Assembly (NCBI GenBank): GCA_028533045.1
Contig: JAQQAP010000029.1
Location: 1-64,000 of the forward strand
Reading direction: 5' to 3'
Origin: Spirochaetales bacterium
GTDB taxonomy: Bacteria > Spirochaetota > Spirochaetia > DSM-2461
Length of the DNA stretch: 64,000 nt
The notes below the pieces were generated by a model that was given only the letters and a program-made list of their open reading frames with translations, ran no database searches and was not told where the DNA came from. Positions within the stretch are counted from its first letter, which is position 1; each line of letters begins with the position of its first letter. Made by a program: the position numbers and the translations under genes. Of the stretch, positions 44,638 to 52,967 are shown in pieces.

Positions 44638-45840
44638 TTAAACAACGCCGTGACGGCAATCCTCAGAGCTTCCGGGGGCCTTTTTCTTTTGTAGGGCTTC
44701 CATCCGCTTCCGGGCGTCTTCAAAGTCTATGACTTGCCCGGCGTGGGAGTAATGATTCATCATCTCAGCGGACTTGTGACCGGCAAGGGCTTGAACGGTA
44801 ATGTCAGGCAAACCGGATAATCTGGCAAGGGTGACAAAGGTATGGCGCATCCCGTGGAAGGTAAGGTTTCTTTGTTTCTGCATGGCATGGGGGATGCCGG
44901 AACTTTCCATAATCCGGGTAAAGCCTTTCCGTATTGTCTCCACGGAAACGGGGGCTTCCCTTTGCTTCAAATCAAAGAGAACAAAATCTTCTTGCTCCGT
45001 GAATGGGCTCATGGAACGGATTGATTCCAGGAGGGGGAGGAAGGGAGAGGATAAGAGAACTTGCCTTGATGATCCCCACTTGCAAGGCTTTGAACCTTCC
45101 CTATCAATATAGTTGTTTTCAACATTGATTAGACCGGCTTTGTAATCAATATCCTTCCACCGGAGCCCCCGGACTTCTCCCCGGCGCAACCCGGAAAGAA
45201 CAGCCAGCAATACGGCCAGTTTGACACGGGGGTCATCTTCCTTTGATTCAATGAGATTTCCCACCTCTTCTTGATTCAGGATTCCTTTCTCTTTAGGGGA
45301 ATAGGGGATTTTTTTTACGTTTCTGAAAGGGTCAATTTCAATGTCACCACGGGATAAAAGATAATTGATAGGAACCTTCATGGCTTGCATAACGGCATTA
45401 ACCCTTCTGGCCCCTTTGCCGTTTTCCAGGCACCACAATTGCCAGTCCTTTATCAGCCCCGGTTTCAAGTCTGTTATCCTCAGTTCATGAAAGGGCTCAT
45501 AGGGGAGAACCATTGTCCTTATCCCGGTATCATTCAGCTGAATGTAAGTGAGGGAGAGGGGTTTCTTTTCAATGATTTTCTTTGCCCTGGCATAGGGACT
45601 ATCAGGCTTCCAGAATGATTCCAAATAGGGGAGCAGATAGGGGGACTTTATTTTGTCCATTTCCCGGCTCAGTTCTTCCGCCCGTTTATGGGCTTCAACT
45701 TTCCCGCCGTTCTTTCCCTTTACTGGAACCTTGGTTGATTTCGTCTTGATAAGCTTTCCCGTTCTTTCATCATAAAAGCGGGCATACCAAGTTCTTTTTG
45801 ATTTTGACGTGTAGATAAAAATAGAAAACGGAGACGCCAT
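44638..45840 (-). CDS. tyrosine site-specific integrase (intact)
   Basis: 400 aa. N-terminal arm-binding domain (FSIFIYTSKSKRTWYARFYDERTGKL), SAM-like core-binding domain at about 95-185, and catalytic domain with the full RHRY set: Arg in LSGLRRGEVRGLRW, HxxR in LTFHGMRHTF, His in LAGHKSAEMMNHYSH and the nucleophile Tyr in NHYSH. The start follows GGAGGTTAAGAA. It faces the tRNA-Leu gene, 137 bases from the att core. It should catalyse integration and, with the AlpA-like protein, excision. Confidence 0.95.
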   Translation of the reverse strand: MASPFSIFIYTSKSKRTWYARFYDERTGKLIKTKSTKVPVKGKNGGKVEAHKRAEELSREMDKIKSPYLLPYLESFWKPDSPYARAKKIIEKKPLSLTYIQLNDTGIRTMVLPYEPFHELRITDLKPGLIKDWQLWCLENGKGARRVNAVMQAMKVPINYLLSRGDIEIDPFRNVKKIPYSPKEKGILNQEEVGNLIESKEDDPRVKLAVLLAVLSGLRRGEVRGLRWKDIDYKAGLINVENNYIDREGSKPCKWGSSRQVLLSSPFLPLLESIRSMSPFTEQEDFVLFDLKQREAPVSVETIRKGFTRIMESSGIPHAMQKQRNLTFHGMRHTFVTLARLSGLPDITVQALAGHKSAEMMNHYSHAGQVIDFEDARKRMEALQKKKAPGSSEDCRHGVV

Positions 45841-45874
45841 TTCTTAACCTCCAAACACCTGAAAACTCACTTTT

Positions 45875-45894
45875 AGTAAGTTTTTTGGTAAGTT
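45875..45894 (+). repeat. candidate integrase arm-type sites, right end
   Basis: AGTAAGTT at 45875-45882 and GGTAAGTT at 45887-45894, same orientation and same 12-bp period as at the left end (40783-40802). Located between the integrase start and the att core. Confidence 0.55.
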
Positions 45895-45976
45895 TTTGGA
45901 AATTAGAAATATTGCCTCCGTTTTTCCGGTCAGCAAGTTTATTTCTAAAACCTTGCATAATAAAGAATAATTACAA

Positions 45977-46028
45977 TGCGGTAGAGAAGACTTGAACTTC
46001 CACGGTATTGCTACCACTAGCCCCTCAA
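45977..46028 (-). repeat. attR: core within the intact tRNA-Leu gene
   Basis: 52 bases identical to attL at 40576-40627, forming the 3' part of the functional tRNA-Leu gene from the anticodon loop onward. Identity stops at 46029 inside the anticodon stem. Confidence 0.9.
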
Positions 46029-46060
46029 GCTAGCGTGTCTACCAATTCCACCACTACCGC
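45977..46060 (-). tRNA. tRNA-Leu (anticodon GAG)
   Basis: 84 nt on the minus strand. The acceptor stem GCGGTAG/CTACCGC pairs perfectly, the anticodon stem CTAGC/GCTAG encloses TTGAGGG (anticodon GAG), a long variable arm follows as expected for Leu, and the T arm contains TTCAAGT. Discriminator A; CCA is not encoded. The 3' half is the integration target of the adjacent element, and integration has preserved the gene. Confidence 0.95.
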
Positions 46061-46076
46061 TTGCAAACGCTCGATG

Positions 46077-46105
46077 ATATTACAAAACTCAGTAATTTTT
46101 GTCAA
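46077..46105 (-). promoter_or_regulatory. promoter of the tRNA-Leu gene
   Basis: On the minus strand TTGACA (46105-46100), a 17-base spacer and TAATAT (46082-46077), ending 16 bases before the tRNA 5' end. Close to consensus; also positioned just past the hisD stop. Confidence 0.7.
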
Positions 46106-46119
46106 GCGCTCCTCGCAAA

Positions 46120-47472
46120 TTATTTCAAACGAATATTCACACTCTCCGCGTGGGCGGTCAAACCTTCGCTTCCGGCCAGAACATTGATGTGCTTCTGTGC
46201 CTTGGCGAGCCCTTCCTTACTGTACTGAATCAGACTGGAGGTCTTGATAAAGTCGTTTGAAGTCAGGCCGGAGAAGAAACGGCTCGTTCCGCCGGTGGGG
46301 AGCACGTGGCTCGGTCCGGCAAAGTAGTCCCCGCTGGCCACGGGTGTCTCGCTGCCCAGGAAGATGGCTCCCGCATTACGAATCCCCTTGAGGGTCTCCT
46401 GTACGTCGGCAGTCACTATCTCCAGGTGTTCCGGGCAGAAGATATTGCTTAGCTCAATCGCCCTGTCCATGGTGGGGGTGACTATGATGAGGCTGTATCG
46501 GTCTATGGCTTCGCCGATCTCCTGGGAGCGGGAAAGGCTGGGGAGAAGCCGGTCCAATTCTTCGTTGACTCTGTTGGCCAGTTCCATGCTGTCCGTCATG
46601 AGAATGGCGCTGCCGGGAAAGTGTTCCGCCTGGGAAAAGAGGTCCATGGCTACGTTGGCCGGATTGGCCGTTTTGTCCGCCAGTATGCCGATTTCCGAGG
46701 GGCCCGCAAAAAAGTCTATATCCACGTGGCCGTAGAGTTTCTGTTTGGCCATGGTTACGAAAAGGTTACCGGGGCCTACGATTTTATCGACCCGGGGAAC
46801 CGACTCGGTTCCTAAGGCCATGGCTGCCACTGCGTGAACGCCGCCAATCTTGAAAATTCGGTCTACTCCGGCGATTTTCGCCGCAGCGAGTAGGGCGGGG
46901 GAGAGGCTGCCGTCCTTTCGGGACGGGGTACACATCACAATTTCCTTCACACCGGCGGTACGGGCTAGGCAGGCGGTCATAAGGACGGAACTGCAGAGGG
47001 GCGTTTCTCCCCCAATTCCGCCGGGAATGTAGATTCCCACCCGCTCCATGGGGGTTACTTTGATGCCTCGAATCACACCGTCTTTTTCCAACGGAGGAGC
47101 TCCTTTATAAAGGATATGACTCTGATACTCGACTATATTGGCAGCGGCGGCTTCCAGGGCTTCAATCAGCTCCTTATCCACCAATTCAAAAGCTTTGTCT
47201 CGCAGGGAAGGATCGGACTCAAATCGGCCTTCCTTAAACTCGGCCCCGTCCAGCTCTCGGGCGTAATGGCGCACCGCTTCATCACCCTTATTTCTCACAT
47301 CGGATATGATGCGGTCCACCACCTGGGGCGGGGTAAGAGGTTCGCCGAAAACCCGCTCGGTCAGGGCGGAGGATTTTGAGGAAACAATTCCTTCGGTCAC
47401 GCTAAGTTTCTTTCTAAGGTCTTCCACTTCTGCGGGAAGAGTTGTATTATCACAGGAAACTATCTTGATCAT
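46120..47472 (-). CDS. hisD: histidinol dehydrogenase
   Basis: 450 aa from Met at 47472; a frame 17 codons longer reaches 47523 but runs into the divergent gene's leader. It oxidises L-histidinol to histidine with NAD+ and Zn2+. Signatures are VGIYIPGGIGGETPLCSSVLM, KIGGVHAVAAMALGTESVP, VDKIVGPGNLFV, FFAGPSEIGILAD, the zinc-site SQAEH and CPEHLEI, and SHVLPTGGTSRF. Length matches the family. No other his genes are in the window. It is divergent from an AICAR transformylase gene, a partner in purine/histidine metabolism. Confidence 0.95.
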   Translation of the reverse strand: MIKIVSCDNTTLPAEVEDLRKKLSVTEGIVSSKSSALTERVFGEPLTPPQVVDRIISDVRNKGDEAVRHYARELDGAEFKEGRFESDPSLRDKAFELVDKELIEALEAAAANIVEYQSHILYKGAPPLEKDGVIRGIKVTPMERVGIYIPGGIGGETPLCSSVLMTACLARTAGVKEIVMCTPSRKDGSLSPALLAAAKIAGVDRIFKIGGVHAVAAMALGTESVPRVDKIVGPGNLFVTMAKQKLYGHVDIDFFAGPSEIGILADKTANPANVAMDLFSQAEHFPGSAILMTDSMELANRVNEELDRLLPSLSRSQEIGEAIDRYSLIIVTPTMDRAIELSNIFCPEHLEIVTADVQETLKGIRNAGAIFLGSETPVASGDYFAGPSHVLPTGGTSRFFSGLTSNDFIKTSSLIQYSKEGLAKAQKHINVLAGSEGLTAHAESVNIRLK

Positions 47473-47532
47473 GTTTAGATTAAATATGTTAAGAGAAAAA
47501 TAGTCAATTGCATACATAGCCAAGGAGTCTCT

Positions 47533-48699
47533 ATGGGGTCATTAAAATTACGGTACGGTTGTAATCCGCACCAGTCGGAAGCGTCTCTTTCCACCAAGGG
47601 TGATCTGCCCGTTACAGTTCTGAACGGTTCGCCGGGGTACATTAACTTTCTTGACGCCCTCAATTCCTGGCCCCTGGTTAAGGAACTCAAAGAGGCTTCC
47701 GGTCGTACGGCGGCCGCTTCCTTTAAACATGTTAGTCCCGCCGGAGCCGCTTTGGCCGCCCCCCTGAGTGAGGAGATGCGCCGGGTATGTCAGGTGGGGA
47801 ATCTGGAATTGTCTCCTGCCGCTCAGGCCTATGCTCTGGCCCGGGGCGGGGACCGAATGTCCTCTTTCGGGGATTGGGCGGCCTTTTCCGATGAAGTGGA
47901 TGAATCGGCGGCGCTGATTATCAAGCGGGAGGTTTCCGACGGAGTTATCGCCCCCTCCTATACACCGGAAGCTCTGAAAATCCTCAAAGCCAAGAAGGGC
48001 GGCAAGTATAATGTGGTCCAGATCGACCCCAACTATGAACCTCCCGTTCAGGAAGTCCGCTCCGTCTATGGAATCGACTTTGAGCAGACACGAAATAGCC
48101 GAATCATGACTAAGGCTGATTTGGAGAAGGTCGTCACGGCTAACAAGGAGCTTCCCGATTCAGTCAGGGACGATCTGGTCCTGGCTATGATCACCCTCAA
48201 ATACACTCAGTCCAACTCGGTAGTTTACGCTAAGGACGGCCAGGTTATTGGTGTGGGCGCCGGTCAGCAGTCCCGCATCCATTGTACCCGTCTCGCCGGA
48301 GACAAGGCGGATATCTGGTATCTCCGTCAGCATCCCAAAGCACTCAATCTTCCCTTTCGTCAGGGCCTGAGCCGCCCGGAAAAAGATAACGCTATTGATC
48401 TGTATCTAAGGGACGACATCACTCCTACGGAGAAGAAATTCTGGCTCGAAGCCTTTGATACTGAGCCCGAAGCGCTTACGACGGAGGAAAAGGCCCGCTG
48501 GATCGCCACCAACACCGGCGTGTCCCTGGGATCGGACGCCTTTTTCCCCTTCCGGGACAACATCGACCGGGCGGCAAAGAGCGGGGTAAAGTACATTGTA
48601 CAGCCCGGCGGTTCTGTGCGGGATGAGGGCGTTATAGAGGCTTGTGACGAGTATGGGATTGCTATGGCTTGTACGGGCATCCGCCTCTTCCATCACTAG
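47533..48699 (+). CDS. stand-alone AICAR formyltransferase (PurH transformylase-like, no IMP cyclohydrolase domain)
   Basis: 388 aa. It begins directly with the AICAR transformylase domain (LRYGCNPHQSEASL) and has no N-terminal IMP cyclohydrolase domain, unlike the 500-aa bifunctional PurH. Active-site KH is in FKHVSPAGAA; TLKYTQSNSVVYAKDGQVIGVGAGQQSRIHC is the substrate-binding core and FFPFRDNIDRAAKSGVKYIVQPGGSVRD the C-terminal signature. It formylates AICAR with 10-formyl-tetrahydrofolate. The divergent hisD is meaningful because histidine synthesis releases AICAR. Cyclohydrolase activity must come from another locus. Confidence 0.9.
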   Translation: MGSLKLRYGCNPHQSEASLSTKGDLPVTVLNGSPGYINFLDALNSWPLVKELKEASGRTAAASFKHVSPAGAALAAPLSEEMRRVCQVGNLELSPAAQAYALARGGDRMSSFGDWAAFSDEVDESAALIIKREVSDGVIAPSYTPEALKILKAKKGGKYNVVQIDPNYEPPVQEVRSVYGIDFEQTRNSRIMTKADLEKVVTANKELPDSVRDDLVLAMITLKYTQSNSVVYAKDGQVIGVGAGQQSRIHCTRLAGDKADIWYLRQHPKALNLPFRQGLSRPEKDNAIDLYLRDDITPTEKKFWLEAFDTEPEALTTEEKARWIATNTGVSLGSDAFFPFRDNIDRAAKSGVKYIVQPGGSVRDEGVIEACDEYGIAMACTGIRLFHH

Positions 48700-48731
48700 A
48701 ACGGCATATCGCGCCGGATGCGTCGTTGTCA

Positions 48732-48826
48732 GGGCAATCCGAAATCCTCATGTACAAGTTCGTACACTTAGGATGCATACACGAGCAACACGCTTGCGTG
48801 TGACCAGTGGTGGTTTCGGATTGCCC
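48732..48826. repeat. composite palindromic intergenic repeat
   Basis: GGGCAATCCGAAA (48732-48744) and TTTCGGATTGCCC (48814-48826) are exact inverse copies. Inside are TGTAC/GTACA (48751-48766) and ACACG/CGTGT hairpins. The pattern resembles REP/BIME-type intergenic repeats and is GC-richer than its surroundings. It lies between the AICAR transformylase and MFS genes. Other copies elsewhere in the genome would be expected but cannot be seen here. Confidence 0.65.
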
Positions 48827-48918
48827 TTCCGCCTAGCCTGCGGCACGATCTGCTTGTTCTACAAGTATGTGGGGTTGTGTCATAGGCCCCGCGCGAGCAC
48901 CCAAAAAAGGAAAATTAT

Positions 48919-50127
48919 ATGAAACTACAACGAAAAATATTGACGGGAAACTACGGTTGGTTTCTCTCATCCATGCTTCTCTTTGGCTTGGCCTTCGGGC
49001 TTTTTTTGGGAGTGCGCGATAACTATCTGGCGGAGATTTTGCTTGCCGAACCTTTTTTTCGCGGGGTGGTTGAGTTCTTCCGTGAATTGCCCGGTTTGCT
49101 TCTCTTTCTCATTCTGGCCATATTCTACAGGACGCCGGAGAACAAAATTATCCGCTGGGCCTTGTTCATTTGTCTGGCCGGGATGGGCGGTATGTTTTTT
49201 GCCGGGAACGAACGGCTGGCCTTTGTGGCTTTTTTGACTTTGTGGAGTACGGGGGAGCATATTCTTTTGCCCGTGCGGCAGTCCTTTGCGGTTCATAATG
49301 CCCGGGACGGTGAGGAAGGCCAGGCTCTGGGGATTCTTAAGAGTGTGACTGCTATCGGACAGGTGGCCGGTTTCTTTCTGGTTCCCCTTATTTTTCTTCT
49401 CTTTCCCCGGGAGGGAAGCGATTTGCCGGCGTTTCACTTTGTTTTTATTCTGGTGATGCTGGCCATATTGGCGTCACTGGCTCTTACGGTTAAGCTTCAG
49501 GATGATTCGGGGCGGGTTAAGCGGCAGCGCTTTTATCTGGATAAGAAGTTTTCGAAGTTTTACTGGCTTCATGCCTTCTATGGGGGACGAAAGCAGGTTT
49601 TTCTGACCTTTGCCCCCTATGTGCTAATTCTTCATTACGGCGCTTCCACTGAGTTAATCGCCACGCTTCTGGGAGTCTGTTCTCTCATAAATATTCTTTT
49701 TACTCCTCTCGTTGGTCGTATCATAGACAAGGCGGGATATAAAATCGTGATGGTTCTGGATACGGTCTTTCTCTTTTTTATCTGTCTTATTTACGGTTTT
49801 GCCCATCGTCTGTTTCCCATGGATGTGGCTTTTTATGTTGTCTGCGGTACTTTTATCCTGGACGCCATGGTATCCAACGCTTCCATGGCCACCAGCGTTT
49901 ACGTAAGCCGCATCAGCGACAGCCGGGAAGAGATGGCCTCGACCCTGTCCACCGGGCTCTCCATAAACCACGTTATTAGTGTGGCCATAGCTCTGGCCGG
50001 AGGGGTTATATGGGAACGTCTGGGAATCGAGCTGCTCTTTATTATGGCGTCGGTGATGGCGGTTTGCAACAGCCTGTTTGCTTTGACTATCCCCCGGGAT
50101 GATAAGGTCTTATCAGAGAAAAACTGA
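48919..50127 (+). CDS. MFS transporter
   Basis: 402 aa with about 12 hydrophobic segments and a large central loop near 185-205 separating two six-helix halves. The helix 2-3 region (GVVEFFRELPG) and VGRIIDKAGYKIVM between helices 8 and 9 fit MFS loop motifs. Substrate unreadable. The start follows AAAAGGAAAATTAT. It overlaps no gene at its start; the downstream sensor-like gene begins 23 bases after its stop, so they may be co-transcribed. Confidence 0.8.
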   Translation: MKLQRKILTGNYGWFLSSMLLFGLAFGLFLGVRDNYLAEILLAEPFFRGVVEFFRELPGLLLFLILAIFYRTPENKIIRWALFICLAGMGGMFFAGNERLAFVAFLTLWSTGEHILLPVRQSFAVHNARDGEEGQALGILKSVTAIGQVAGFFLVPLIFLLFPREGSDLPAFHFVFILVMLAILASLALTVKLQDDSGRVKRQRFYLDKKFSKFYWLHAFYGGRKQVFLTFAPYVLILHYGASTELIATLLGVCSLINILFTPLVGRIIDKAGYKIVMVLDTVFLFFICLIYGFAHRLFPMDVAFYVVCGTFILDAMVSNASMATSVYVSRISDSREEMASTLSTGLSINHVISVAIALAGGVIWERLGIELLFIMASVMAVCNSLFALTIPRDDKVLSEKN

Positions 50128-50149
50128 TTTCCGTGCTATATTGGGGAGT

Positions 50150-51865
50150 ATGAAACGGCTCCTGACCTTTATATTAATTGTAGCTATCCTTGGTCTGTTT
50201 ATCTCCTGTTCTCACCGATCCCGTCCTGATGAGGCGGGGCTGAATGAGGGCACCATAACTCTTACTTCATCTATGCTGGAAGAACACCCCATCATGAGCT
50301 TGACCGGTGAGGCCGGTTTTTACTGGGGGAGGTTAATCGATCCTTCCGACCCGCCTCCCATAGCTGAGCTGACAGAAATCTCGGAAGACTGGGGAGGCTC
50401 CTATCCTGAACAGGGGGATGCCTCTATTCGGTTCATTATCAAAAAGGATCCCCTTGTAGACCGGATTTCTCTCTCATACGGTTCGGTTTGGAGTTCCTAT
50501 CGGCTATACATAAACGGCTTTCTTGTGGCCCAGTCGGGAAGTCCTTCCACCACGGCCGGGAGGCGTCAGCTCTTTGTAGACCGGGCCCGGGTTGTTCATT
50601 TTGATGGGGAAGGGGATACGCTTGATGTGGTTTTTCACATATCCAACCCCTACTATCATAGAAACGGGGTTAAACAGCTTAAAGTCGGTCTCCCCGAGGA
50701 GATAGACGGGGCAAGCCACAGAAAGTTATTAGGGGAAAGTCTGGTGTTGGGAATTCTTTTGGCCATGACCCTTTATCACTTCGTTATCGCCGCTTCCCGG
50801 ACGAATAAAACCTATATCTTACTTTCTGCCTTTCTTACCTTAACCATAACCTACCGCTACTTTTTTATTGGTTCCAAACTTGTTTTTGATCTTATCCCCG
50901 GGCTGAATATGAACAGTTATGACCGCTTGCAGCGTTTGGGAATCTATCCTGTGGCAGGATTTTTTATTAGCTACCTTGCCCAGCTCTATCCCAGGCTCAT
51001 TCATAAGTATCTGGTGCGTGTTATTCAGATTAGTTCTTTTCTCTTTACACTGATCTCCTTTTTGGTTCCTCCTCTCTGGGTTTCCTGCGGGCTCTTTACG
51101 GCCTTTTATCCTGTTTTTATTATTACTGTTTTTTACGGCTTGTATATCGTAATTATGGCCATAATCAGTGGAGAGGAAGATGCCATTCCTATGGCGGCAG
51201 GAGTCCTGTTACTCTCTGCTTCAGCCCTGTTTGATATGCTGGTAGACCGGGATATTCTGTTTCCTCGCTTTTATTACCAGATGGATAAAGGGATGATCGG
51301 ATTCATCTTTTTTCAGGCCTACATCATCACCCTTCGTATTAATAGGGCCTATGAGAATGAAAAAAGGTTCCGGGAAGCCCTGCAGGGCGTGCAGAGCCGG
51401 CTGGAGATGACCGTTGACGGGGCTCAGCTGGGGCTTATTGAATGGGATATAGCTCACAACTCCTGGTATCTTAACGATATATTTGCCCGGATGATCGGGT
51501 TTCGCAAGGACGATAATCTTTTCACCCGTCGACATTGGCTCGATCTGATTCATCCCAATGACCGGGAGGACATCAATATTTTTCTCAAGAGGGCTGTTTC
51601 CGGAAAAATCGGCAATTTCCAAAAGGAGTACCGTCTGCGTTTGGAGAGCGGAAGTTATCGTTGGTTCCTTCTCATGGGAAGAGTGATTCAGCAGAACCGA
51701 TTGGGCGGGGCCGAATGGTTTGTGGGGCTTCATATTGATGTGAGCGATAAGAAGCGCCGCGAAGAGGCTCTCTCTCAGATTATCCATGCGGACCGTTCCG
51801 AGCTGGAACGGGTCCGGGATGAGGCCGAACAAATTCTTCTTTCCGGTGAAAAGGGCGACGTCTGA
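50150..51865 (+). CDS. 7TMR-DISM membrane sensor with PAS domain and no output domain
   Basis: 571 aa from the ATG at 50150 (after TTGGGGAGT). A lipoprotein-like signal (LGLFISC, Cys22) is followed by a DISM extracellular domain (about 35-180: FYWGRLIDPSDPPP, YRLYINGFLVAQSG), seven TM helices (about 195-400) and one PAS with PAC segment (about 415-550: LGLIEWDIAHNSWYLND, EWFVGLHIDVSDKKR). Related proteins end in histidine kinase, GGDEF or other output domains. Here the chain stops about 25 residues after the PAS, with a short helix. It may signal through a partner protein, or the output domain has been lost. Confidence 0.8.
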   Translation: MKRLLTFILIVAILGLFISCSHRSRPDEAGLNEGTITLTSSMLEEHPIMSLTGEAGFYWGRLIDPSDPPPIAELTEISEDWGGSYPEQGDASIRFIIKKDPLVDRISLSYGSVWSSYRLYINGFLVAQSGSPSTTAGRRQLFVDRARVVHFDGEGDTLDVVFHISNPYYHRNGVKQLKVGLPEEIDGASHRKLLGESLVLGILLAMTLYHFVIAASRTNKTYILLSAFLTLTITYRYFFIGSKLVFDLIPGLNMNSYDRLQRLGIYPVAGFFISYLAQLYPRLIHKYLVRVIQISSFLFTLISFLVPPLWVSCGLFTAFYPVFIITVFYGLYIVIMAIISGEEDAIPMAAGVLLLSASALFDMLVDRDILFPRFYYQMDKGMIGFIFFQAYIITLRINRAYENEKRFREALQGVQSRLEMTVDGAQLGLIEWDIAHNSWYLNDIFARMIGFRKDDNLFTRRHWLDLIHPNDREDINIFLKRAVSGKIGNFQKEYRLRLESGSYRWFLLMGRVIQQNRLGGAEWFVGLHIDVSDKKRREEALSQIIHADRSELERVRDEAEQILLSGEKGDV

Positions 51866-51953
51866 AATTCTTCTCTCCAACTCTTGTATTCCCAAACCTG
51901 TCACTTACAATTAATGGGAATGATAAAGCCCAAACCATGAAAGGAGTGTGGAT

Positions 51954-52904
51954 ATGAGAAAATTACTCTTTACTTTTATTCTTGTTACGCTAATGTTATA
52001 TCCCGTTTTGGCCAACGGAGAAGTGGAAGAGTCTTCCTCTTCCGGCGGGGGAATGAAAGTAGGTCTTTCCCTGCAAGATCTTGATAACCAGGTATGGGCT
52101 TCCCGCGCCAGGGCCCTGGAAAAAGTTGTCTCCGAAAGGGGCGGCCAGTTGGTATACCTGGGCTGCGGTTCAGATGCGGACAAGCAACTTGAGCAAATTG
52201 AGACTCTCGTGGCCGGAGGAATTGATATTCTTATGGTTCAGCCTACCGATGATCAGGCGGTAAACGGTGTGTTAAAATCGGTTAAGGAGAAGGGCGTAAA
52301 GGTCTTTGTCTATGACAGCGATTTGGAAAACGGAGATATGCGCTTTCTTTTGAAGAACTACGATGCCGGCTATATGATTGGAACTACCGCTGCCGATTGG
52401 ATCAATCGGAATCTGGACGGGCCCGTAGAAGTCGCTCTTATTAATTGGCCCGATCTGGATATCCTCAAAGAGAGGGAAGAGGGAATCCGTGATGCTCTGG
52501 CCCGTTTGTCTCCTCAGGCAAAAATAGTTGCAGCTTCACCGGCTTTGACTCCCGAGGAGGGGCAAAAGGTAACGGCGAAGATGCTTCGGGAGTATCCGGG
52601 GATTCAGGTGGTCTGTTCCATTGGGGGCGGGGGAGCCGTGGGGGCAAATGAAGCGGTGAAAGCCGCCGGTTTGCTTAGTGATGATTTTGGAATTTTTGCT
52701 TCCGATGCAACCGCAGAGGAAATGGCCGCCATGTCCCGGAAAGAAGCTATCCGCTCCTCTATCATGTATACGGGGACTCCCGCCCAGACGGCCATGGTCA
52801 TCTATTCCTGGCTGGAAATCCTCTACTTTGATGAGGCCATGATGGAACGGGTATACCATACCTTTATTCCGGTCAATCAGGATAATTATCAGGATTATAT
52901 GTAG
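51954..52904 (+). CDS. periplasmic sugar-binding protein (Peripla_BP_4)
   Basis: 316 aa from ATG 51954, which follows AAGGAGTGTGG; a GTG two codons upstream overlaps the ribosome site. Signal peptide MRKLLFTFILVTLMLYPVLA. The body is the type I sugar-binding fold: KVGLSLQDLDNQVWASRARALEKVV, GGIDILMVQPTDDQAVNGVL, VKVFVYDSDL, AALTPEEGQK-like hinge and GIFASDATAEEM. It resembles D-xylose/ribose-type binding proteins. There are no ABC permease genes next to it, so it may deliver ligand to a chemoreceptor such as the MCP downstream (inference). A hairpin follows the stop. Confidence 0.85.
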   Translation: MRKLLFTFILVTLMLYPVLANGEVEESSSSGGGMKVGLSLQDLDNQVWASRARALEKVVSERGGQLVYLGCGSDADKQLEQIETLVAGGIDILMVQPTDDQAVNGVLKSVKEKGVKVFVYDSDLENGDMRFLLKNYDAGYMIGTTAADWINRNLDGPVEVALINWPDLDILKEREEGIRDALARLSPQAKIVAASPALTPEEGQKVTAKMLREYPGIQVVCSIGGGGAVGANEAVKAAGLLSDDFGIFASDATAEEMAAMSRKEAIRSSIMYTGTPAQTAMVIYSWLEILYFDEAMMERVYHTFIPVNQDNYQDYM

Positions 52905-52917
52905 GGACAAACGGGGC

Positions 52918-52936
52918 CCGGGAGAAGGACTCCCGG
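52918..52936. terminator. hairpin between convergent binding-protein and MCP genes
   Basis: CCGGGAG (52918-52924) pairs with CTCCCGG (52930-52936) over a 5-base loop. T-rich sequence follows on the plus strand after about 20 bases. Probably a terminator for the binding-protein gene. Confidence 0.5.
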
Positions 52937-52967
52937 ATTCCCCCAATTTATATAGTCTTTTTTGCTA

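Larger units (their letters stand above)
40576..46028. mobile_element. 5.4-kb integrative element in tRNA-Leu(GAG) with phage/plasmid-type replication gene
   Basis: Bounded by a 52-bp direct repeat of the tRNA-Leu 3' half; the repeat-to-repeat period is 5401 bp. All genes are on the minus strand in at least two units: integrase, RMF-like and 189-aa genes; then AlpA-like HTH, DUF2292-like, 170-aa, gene II/X-type Rep, coiled-coil and two small genes, many with overlapping starts and stops. Near each end are paired (A/G)GTAAGTT repeats 12 bp apart. No capsid, portal, terminase large, Zot or relaxase gene is seen. It resembles a satellite or replicating integrative plasmid rather than a full prophage. 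The integrase is intact, so it may still be mobile. Confidence 0.88.

Noticed and set aside
45770-45958. 62-aa ORF overlapping the integrase start
   Set aside because: Overlaps the start of the intact integrase and the candidate arm sites; no ribosome site or family resemblance.
40628-45976. Complete filamentous prophage
   Set aside because: A gene II/X-like Rep is present, but no Zot/pI assembly ATPase, small hydrophobic coat proteins or adsorption protein was found.
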